Positions 13,392-18,036 of a stretch of 18,036 bases of DNA are shown here, piece by piece. This DNA is from DASSHC01 sp035693105 (GTDB taxonomy: Bacteria; Chloroflexota; Chloroflexia; Thermomicrobiales; Thermomicrobiaceae). The position numbers were made by a program, and so were the translations under genes. The notes beneath the pieces are model-generated. The model was not told where the DNA came from. It worked only from the letters and a program-made list of their open reading frames with translations, and made no database searches. The stretch lies in NCBI GenBank assembly GCA_035693105.1, contig DASSHC010000360.1, positions 1 to 18,036 on the forward strand, given 5' to 3'. Position 1 is the stretch's first letter; each line of letters opens with the position of its first letter.

Positions 13392-14165
13392 TTATGCCTC
13401 CTCGGCGCCGCTCATGCCCGAATGGACGGGGGCCAGGCGCAGCTCGTGCTGGCGCCGCAGCAGCGCGACGTAGGCGAGCGAGACGACCAGCACGAAGACG
13501 AGCACGCCGAAGATGGCCGCGTCGCTCCCCGGCCAGTTGACCCCGGCGCCCTCGGCGCCCCAAAAGGTGCCGAAGGTCGTCAGCAGCACCCCGACGGCGA
13601 ACTTCATCGTGTTCTCGGGCACGCGGCTGAGCGGGCGATGAACGACCACGCCGGCCAACCCGACCAGCACGATCGCGGCGAGCGCGCCGGCCGCCGCCAG
13701 CGGAATGTTGCCCTGGGTGCTGCCGAAGGTCAGCACGATGAAGACGACCTCCAACCCTTCGAGGAAGGTGCCCTTGAACGAGAGGGTGAAGGCGTACCAG
13801 TCCATGCCGGCGCGAACCACGCTGGTCGCCTCCCGGGCGTCGGCGATCTCGCGCTGGAAGATGGCATCCTCGTCGTGCAGCGACTTGAAGCCGCTGGCGC
13901 GCAAGATCGCCTTGCGCAGCCACTGCAAGCCGAAGATGACCAGCAGCGTGCCGACGACCAGGCGCAGGCCGTTGAGCGGGATGTGAGTGAGCGCCGGGCC
14001 GAGCGCGGCCACCACCACTGCCAGCGCCAGCAGCGCGACCGCGACCCCAGTCAGCGCCGCGCGCCAGCCGCGCGTCACGCCGACCGCCAGCACGATCGTC
14101 AGGGCCTCGACCATCTCGACGGCCGAGGCCAGAAAGGCAGCGAGGACGAGAAAGAGCGCACTCAT
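13392..14165 (-). CDS. Seven-helix membrane protein with paired E-x-x-E motifs (COG4280-like)
   Basis: This 257-residue integral membrane protein has about seven helices (near 5-28, 35-58, 65-85, 130-150, 155-178, 186-203, 215-236) and a charged cytoplasmic-type loop at 86-125. It is internally duplicated: VEMVEALTIVLAVG (16-29) matches LEGLEVVFIVLTFG (135-148), and IPLNGLRLVVGTLLVIFGLQ (62-81) matches VPENTMKFAVGVLLTTFGTF (182-201). Acidic pairs inside the helices (E17/E20, E136/E139) recall cation carriers such as the GDT1 and FTR1 families, so metal ion transport is a reasonable guess but not shown. The start is ATG at 14165 with AAGGAGG seven bases upstream. The ATGA overlap with the ChrB-domain gene indicates coupling. 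COG4280 assignment is from memory of the family. Confidence 0.88.
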   Translation of the reverse strand: MSALFLVLAAFLASAVEMVEALTIVLAVGVTRGWRAALTGVAVALLALAVVVAALGPALTHIPLNGLRLVVGTLLVIFGLQWLRKAILRASGFKSLHDEDAIFQREIADAREATSVVRAGMDWYAFTLSFKGTFLEGLEVVFIVLTFGSTQGNIPLAAAGALAAIVLVGLAGVVVHRPLSRVPENTMKFAVGVLLTTFGTFWGAEGAGVNWPGSDAAIFGVLVFVLVVSLAYVALLRRQHELRLAPVHSGMSGAEEA

Positions 14166-14821
14166 GAGCGAGCCTCCTTCGGCGGTGCCGAGTCCTCGGC
14201 GTTGTCGTCTTCGTTGCCCTCGCGCGACGGCAACGGTATAGGCAGCGGCGCCAGCGGCAACACCGGGAGTTGTGGGCCCCCGTCGTCGCCCTGGCGCTGG
14301 TAGACCGCGTGCTCGAAGCCGTCGAGCAACGCCTGGCAGTGGTCGATCCAGGCCTCGACCTCGCCACGCCGTGCGCCGCCGAACCAGTCGCGCGCTACCA
14401 CACGCGCGAACCAACGCCGGATCTTCTCCAGGTCCTGCGCGATCTCCTCCGACTCGGCGTAACTGTAGTTCTGGCGGAAGTGCTCGAACTCGATCTCCTT
14501 GACGAATTTGGTGGCGCACTCCTCGACGATCTCGGCGTACTCCTTGTCCCGTAGTTCGCGGAACGCCGCCAGGACGCGCGCCTCATCTCCTGGTCGCAGC
14601 CGCGGGATCTCGAAGAGGGTCGCCTCGCCCTCCAGCGCCGTGATTCGGGCGACGATTTGCTCCAGCTCGTCCGCTAGCTCGGCGCGCTGGGGCACGATGC
14701 AGACGCATTGCTGCAGGTAGAGCGCGCCCAGGCGCTTCAGCTCGCGCCAGACGCCGACGCGTTTGCTGGCCGGCTCGCTGGGAACGCGGTAGACCAGAAG
14801 GAGCCAGGCGAGATCGGACAC
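14162..14821 (-). CDS. ChrB N-terminal domain protein (chromate-resistance-type)
   Basis: This soluble protein of about 219 residues begins with the ChrB N-terminal domain: WLLLVYRVPSEPASKRVGVW, then ELKRLGALYLQQCVCIVP (within about 5-45). A charged helical segment follows (RELRDKEYAEIVEECATKF, SEEIAQDLEKIRRWFARV), then a Pro-rich, acidic tail (VLPLAPLPIPLPS). The ChrB C-terminal domain of classic ChrB is absent. ChrB proteins are linked to chromate resistance and act as regulators in some bacteria; the role here is unproven. The start is GTG at 14821 with AAGGGAG five bases upstream. Upstream ATGs at 14851 and 14866 fall on or before the likely -10 of the promoter and are disfavoured. It is first of three coupled genes. 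Confidence 0.85.
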   Translation of the reverse strand: MSDLAWLLLVYRVPSEPASKRVGVWRELKRLGALYLQQCVCIVPQRAELADELEQIVARITALEGEATLFEIPRLRPGDEARVLAAFRELRDKEYAEIVEECATKFVKEIEFEHFRQNYSYAESEEIAQDLEKIRRWFARVVARDWFGGARRGEVEAWIDHCQALLDGFEHAVYQRQGDDGGPQLPVLPLAPLPIPLPSREGNEDDNAEDSAPPKEARS

Positions 14822-14849
14822 GAACGCTCCCTTCGTTACAGACGCAGCC

Positions 14850-14878
14850 ATGTTACATCTGTACATCCTGCGTCGCAA
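14850..14878 (-). promoter_or_regulatory. Candidate sigma70-type promoter and operator for the ChrB-domain operon
   Basis: Read on the minus strand, TTGCGA (14878-14873) and TAACAT (14855-14850) are separated by exactly 17 bp, placing the transcript start some 20 nt before the GTG at 14821. Overlapping it on the plus strand is TGTTACA-TC-TGTACA (14851-14865), two TGT..ACA units that could be an operator, perhaps for autoregulation by the ChrB-domain protein. Pattern match only. Confidence 0.5.
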
Positions 14879-14979
14879 GAGGGACGAAGGAGCGTGGTCG
14901 GAGTGGCGAGTCGCCTCAAGCGGCATGAAACCCAGGCCAGTCAGGACGGTTCCGGCAAGCGGTGCGGCGGTCGAGGGGG

Positions 14980-15252
14980 CTACAGTGTCAGGCTGGGCGG
15001 TGCGGCGCGATGCCGGGCGAGGTGCTCGGAGGCGCGGGGTCGTAAGGATTCTGGGGGCAACTGCCGGCCGCGTTCGCGCAGCAAGCAGCGCGGCGTGGGC
15101 GGGTATTCCAGCAGGCACGCGGCGCAAAGCAAGAGCACGATCAACAGGTGACGTGGCGGGGGAACGCGGGCGCGGAGGGTTGTGCCCAGCCCGACGACAC
15201 CGAGCAGGGCGAGGGCGGTGAGGCCGGCAGAGTTGAGATGCAGGAGAGTCAT
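14980..15252 (-). CDS. Possible small membrane protein, unrecognised
   Basis: This is an open frame of 90 residues. It has an N-terminal hydrophobic helix (LTALALLGVVGLGTTL), a basic turn, a second helix (HLLIVLLLCAACLL) and an Arg/Pro-rich tail lacking family features. ATG at 15252 is preceded by GGGAG six bases upstream, which favours a real gene. The tail composition resembles random high-GC translation, and I recognise no family. It lies upstream of the ChrB-domain operon on the same strand, separated by that operon's own promoter. Confidence 0.4.
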   Translation of the reverse strand: MTLLHLNSAGLTALALLGVVGLGTTLRARVPPPRHLLIVLLLCAACLLEYPPTPRCLLRERGRQLPPESLRPRASEHLARHRAAPPSLTL

Positions 15253-15523
15253 CCGTCGCTCCCTCGGCCGCGACACGGTTCTCGCGCTCCGGCCGTTTGA
15301 TGCCGTCGATCGGGCTCCGCGGGCAGGTGCGGTGCCGCCGGTGAGTCGTGAGTAGAACGGTTGAGAGACGCAAACGGCTTCAGGTGAGCGAGGAATCGTG
15401 GCGTGGGCGATCCCCGAGCCGCCTCCGATCCCGCGGCCCGCACACCCGGGTGGACTTCAGCGCGGGAAGGGTTCCAACGATCGTGACCACTGGGGGACGC
15501 ATACGCGCTCCGGTTCCGGCGAT

Positions 15524-15539
15524 CATTTGGAATCAAATG
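15524..15539. repeat. Operator-like palindrome CATTTG-GAAT-CAAATG
   Basis: Two perfect 6-bp inverted arms flank a 4-bp centre. The site is AT-rich compared with its surroundings and lies about 54 bp upstream of the candidate plus-strand promoter. It could bind a dimeric regulator; no partner is identified. Confidence 0.35.
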
Positions 15540-15564
15540 GACCCGTGCTGCGCCGTGTCGCGTT

Positions 15565-15585
15565 GAGCTGCGGCCGATGCAGCTC
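15565..15585. repeat. 7-bp inverted repeat GAGCTGC/GCAGCTC
   Basis: Arms at 15565-15571 and 15579-15585 with a 7-nt loop form a perfect stem. It is followed on the plus strand by TAGAAAATGG, so it is not a clear terminator. It sits immediately before the candidate -35 at 15593. Confidence 0.35.
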
Positions 15586-15592
15586 TAGAAAA

Positions 15593-15621
15593 TGGACGGT
15601 CCGCCCAGCGGCCGGTATACT
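15593..15621 (+). promoter_or_regulatory. Candidate promoter for the Lon-like protease gene
   Basis: TGGACG (15593-15598) and TATACT (15616-15621) have 17-bp spacing; the -10 matches consensus at five of six bases. An A-rich patch lies just upstream. If real, the transcript would have a leader of about 300 nt before the ATG at 15928. No other good promoter was found nearer the gene. Confidence 0.35.
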
Positions 15622-15865
15622 CTGCGCTCAACTTCCTGTCGTGTTGATCGAGCGTATGGGACGCCGGTCACACTCCCGTGGCCGGCTGTCCCGAGGCCGT
15701 GTCCGGCGCCGCTCAGATGCCTGGTGGGTGAGATGAGACGCGCACCGGTTAGGCGAAGCGCGGGACGACGTACACGTGTCGCAGGCGCGGGTGCACGGGC
15801 CGCCGAGAGGAGGTCGAGCAAGCGGGAGCAAAGGGGTAGCGACACGTTCACCGAGTGTTCGTGTT

Positions 15866-15899
15866 TCTCGCGGCAGCGCGACTGATCCTCGCCGCGAGA
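15866..15899 (+). promoter_or_regulatory. Leader hairpin immediately upstream of the Lon-like protease gene
   Basis: TCTCGCGGC (15866-15874) and GCCGCGAGA (15891-15899) are perfect 9-bp arms around a 16-nt loop. The right arm holds the only SD-like bases (GAG) before the upstream ATGs at 15904 and 15907, so folding could mask those starts. A regulatory role is inferred. Confidence 0.45.
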
Positions 15900-15927
15900 C
15901 CAAATGATGGAATTGAGACGATCACCC

Positions 15928-17988
15928 ATGAGACTCCGCACCAAGACGGCACGGGGGAAGGTTTCGCATGGTCTTCTCACCCTGCCGGTCATTGTCGGCC
16001 TGCTGCTGACCGCCTGCGGGGGCAGCGCGACCAAGACGACACCAACCACACAGGCCACCGCACAGGCGGCCGCGGCGACTCCCACCGCCGCGCCATCCCC
16101 GACTCAAGCCGCGACGGTCGCGGCCACGCCCAGCGCCAGTCCCGTGGTGGCGGTGGCGACGCCAAGCACTCCGGTTGTGACGGCGCACAGCGTCAACGTC
16201 GACGCGCTCTATGTTTCGACGGACGCGAACGGTCAACCGGCCGGCGGCACCAGCCCGGTCAAGGTCAGCGTGCAGCCGCAAGCAGGCGATCAAGTCTCCG
16301 TCGGCTTTTTCGAAACGCAGGCCGGTGGCGCCGGTCCGCAGTGGACCTCGTCCGGCTGGATGGGCGTCGTCACCGCCTCGCTGATCCTGGCGAAAGACCC
16401 GACCGACTATCAATTCAGCTTTAGCGTCGGCGGGCAAGTCGATGGTCCAAGCGCGGGCGCGCTGATGACGGCAGCGGTGCTGGCCGATTACCTCGGCGAC
16501 GAGATTCAGCCCACGGTGACCATGACCGGCACGATCAACCCGGATGGCACGATCGGGCCAGTGGGCGGCATCCCCCAGAAGCTGGAGGGCGCGGCCAAGG
16601 CGGGCAAGAAGACCGTGCTGGTGCCGGCCGGACAGCGCTACGACTACGACGAGAAGCTGAAGCAGCCGGTCGACGTCGTCGCGGCGGGGCAGAAGCTCGG
16701 CCTCGACGTCAAGCTGGTGCCCGACATCTGGCAGGCCTACAAGGCCTTGACCGGCCAGGATCTGCCCAAGGGGATGGCGCAGTCGGGCGGCCAGGTTCCG
16801 CCGCTTCCGCCGCAGGCCTTCGATAAGGTGCGAGCCGCGGCGACGAACTGGTACGCCAAGTACCAGGATGCCGCCAATCGCTTCAACTCGGAGCCGGAGG
16901 AGATCCAGCAGGAGAACGCCGACCTGATGCAGGAGGCGCAGCACTACGCGGACATCGCCAACAACGCGCTGCAGCAGGGCCAGGTCTCGGTCGCCTATCA
17001 GAACGCGGTCAACGCCGCGGCGGTGGGCCAGCTCGCGACACAACTCAGTGATCTGGAGGTCGTCTATCTCTCACAGGGAATTGATCCGCTGGTGAGCCGG
17101 CTGAAGGCGGTGGCCTCGGCCGAGACGCGGCTCTCCGGCGTGCTGCAGCAGCTTCAGGCGCAGTCGGCGCGCACCTCGGGCGACATGGTCACGTTGATGG
17201 ACTCCTACTCGAATCTAGCCGTCGCGCAGGGGCTGATCTTCCAGGCGCAGGACCAGATCACTACCCTGGCAAACGCGGAAGATCCCAGCGAAGAGGACGT
17301 CCTGACCTGGATCTTCACCGCCTCGGTGGAGTACACGCTGGCCGACATCAACCTCAGCATGGCGCAGGACGTGCTGTCGATCGGCACCGGCTTCGGCAAG
17401 TCGCCGGCCCCCGACACCGGCGTGCTCAACTCGATGGCGCAGACGCTGGCCGCCGGCGCCCGGGCGAACATCGCCTATTTCGAGTCGCTGGTTGTCAACC
17501 CCTGGGCGCAGCAGAACGGCGTCAGCAATGAGATGGCGCAGGCGATCTTCGAGGCCAACGAAGACCTGTATGTGGAGGCCAAGGCGGCGGTCGCCGGCAG
17601 CGATCAGCTCGGGCGGCAGATCAACGATCCGACCCAGGCGGCGCCGATGACGCTGGGCAGCTCGCTGACAGCCTATGCCTACTCGGCCGATCTGGTGGCC
17701 AAGTACTACTCACTGGGCGCGCAGGTGGACGACGACGGCAACGTCACCGGCTACTCGCGCTCGGCCGCGCTGGCCAATATGCTCGATCTGGCAGATCGCC
17801 GCGCCGGCGAGTTGCTCGGCGCGGTGTCAGCCGAGCAGCCGATCAGCTCGGTGATCTACTACGAGCAGGCCCGCATCCTACGCACCGGCGACGCGAGCGA
17901 CCAGCTCGAGTCGCTCAACAACTACTGGGAGTCGAGCATCTTGTCGGAGATGCTGGGCATCTTCTCCGGGACGCTGGGCCAAAAGTAG
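15928..17988 (+). CDS. Predicted lipoprotein with an extracytoplasmic Lon-type (S16) Ser/Lys protease domain
   Basis: The chain has 686 residues. A basic N-terminus and hydrophobic stretch end in LLTAC, a lipobox with C30, predicting export and lipid anchoring. Residues 31-85 are a Thr/Ala/Pro linker. Residues about 88-275 form a Lon C-terminal-type protease domain: VDGPSAGALM gives the probable nucleophile S175 and GGIPQKLEGA the general base K218. The 43-residue spacing equals that in E. coli Lon (S679/K722). There is no AAA+ ATPase domain. Residues 281-686 are largely helical, with no domain I can name. The layout recalls archaeal secreted Lon-like proteins (COG1750). Start: ATG at 15928 gives a normal-length signal, though SD is weak; ATG at 15904 or 15907 would lengthen it by 7-8 residues. 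The substrate is unknown. The gene stands alone and ends at a hairpin terminator. Confidence 0.88.
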   Translation: MRLRTKTARGKVSHGLLTLPVIVGLLLTACGGSATKTTPTTQATAQAAAATPTAAPSPTQAATVAATPSASPVVAVATPSTPVVTAHSVNVDALYVSTDANGQPAGGTSPVKVSVQPQAGDQVSVGFFETQAGGAGPQWTSSGWMGVVTASLILAKDPTDYQFSFSVGGQVDGPSAGALMTAAVLADYLGDEIQPTVTMTGTINPDGTIGPVGGIPQKLEGAAKAGKKTVLVPAGQRYDYDEKLKQPVDVVAAGQKLGLDVKLVPDIWQAYKALTGQDLPKGMAQSGGQVPPLPPQAFDKVRAAATNWYAKYQDAANRFNSEPEEIQQENADLMQEAQHYADIANNALQQGQVSVAYQNAVNAAAVGQLATQLSDLEVVYLSQGIDPLVSRLKAVASAETRLSGVLQQLQAQSARTSGDMVTLMDSYSNLAVAQGLIFQAQDQITTLANAEDPSEEDVLTWIFTASVEYTLADINLSMAQDVLSIGTGFGKSPAPDTGVLNSMAQTLAAGARANIAYFESLVVNPWAQQNGVSNEMAQAIFEANEDLYVEAKAAVAGSDQLGRQINDPTQAAPMTLGSSLTAYAYSADLVAKYYSLGAQVDDDGNVTGYSRSAALANMLDLADRRAGELLGAVSAEQPISSVIYYEQARILRTGDASDQLESLNNYWESSILSEMLGIFSGTLGQK

Positions 17989-17997
17989 GCCAAAATC

Positions 17998-18036
17998 GCC
18001 GCGGCGGGCATCAACCCCGCCGCGGCTCCTACCTTT
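17998..18036 (+). terminator. GC-rich hairpin terminator after the Lon-like protease gene
   Basis: A perfect 11-bp stem, GCCGCGGCGGG (17998-18008) and CCCGCCGCGGC (18016-18026) with a 7-nt loop, starts 10 bp after the TAG stop. It is followed by TCCTACCTTT at the window edge, a weak T tract. AAAAT precedes the stem. Confidence 0.75.

Larger units (their letters stand above)
15253..15860. other. Intergenic stretch without a convincing gene
   Basis: Open frames here read as Arg/Pro/Ser-rich translations on both strands with no domain-like pattern, no hydrophobic segments and no good SD. I saw no tRNA, rRNA, or recognisable RNase P, SRP, tmRNA or riboswitch signature. What can be seen is a palindrome, a 7-bp hairpin and a -35/-10 pair, listed separately. 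Confidence 0.5.

Noticed and set aside
13203..14303. A plus-strand frame of 366 codons, rich in His, Asp and Gln, opposite the ChrB-domain operon
   Set aside because: Its composition is typical of the complement of a Leu/Val/Ala-rich membrane protein gene; no SD or domain.
15565..15585. Considered as an intrinsic terminator
   Set aside because: No T-run follows the stem on either strand, and no gene ends just before it.
15585..16085. A minus-strand frame of 166 codons overlapping the start of the Lon-like gene
   Set aside because: It has a hydrophobic start by chance (complement of the Thr/Ala/Pro linker), no SD, and an Arg/Pro-rich remainder.

Overview
The window is about 18 kb of high-GC bacterial DNA, densely packed with genes and rich in GTG starts preceded by clear Shine-Dalgarno (SD) sequences. 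A fused trehalose synthase-maltokinase beside GlgE, a two-gene SPW/ChrB-type membrane neighbourhood and a Lon-like lipoprotein suggest a Chloroflexota organism, perhaps Thermomicrobia, or a similar thermophilic high-GC lineage. That assignment is inference from gene content; no rRNA or other phylogenetic marker is present.

Positions 1-10558 are all minus strand and probably form one long transcription unit read right to left: purE, purK, glgX, glgE, treS-mak, glgB (glgB runs off the left edge). purE and purK overlap by 4 bp (GTGA) and make CAIR from AIR in purine synthesis. The next four genes are the GlgE route to alpha-glucan. TreS turns trehalose into maltose, the fused maltokinase makes maltose-1-phosphate, GlgE polymerises it into a linear 1,4-glucan, GlgB adds 1,6 branches and GlgX debranches. 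No glgC, glgA, otsA or treY/treZ is visible here, so the trehalose source lies elsewhere.

A divergent plus-strand gene (10746-12644) encodes a GH15 hydrolase of the bacterial glucoamylase/trehalase type. It could return glucose from the polymer or from trehalose. It converges on a small SPW-repeat membrane protein gene.

Positions 13187-14821 (minus) hold a tight three-gene operon: a ChrB N-terminal-domain protein, a seven-helix membrane protein with two E-x-x-E half-repeats (COG4280-like), and a 67-residue two-helix protein. A candidate sigma70-type promoter with 17-bp spacing precedes it. No ChrA is present, so the membrane protein may be the transport partner.

From about 14880 to 15927 the DNA is mostly non-coding. 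It has one possible small membrane-protein gene, several inverted repeats and a candidate plus-strand promoter. The last gene (15928-17988, plus) encodes a predicted lipoprotein with a Lon-type Ser/Lys (S16) protease domain outside the membrane and a large helical C-terminal region, followed by a strong GC hairpin terminator.

The least described parts are the lipoprotein-anchored Lon-like protease with its structured upstream region, and the ChrB-domain/E-x-x-E membrane protein operon.
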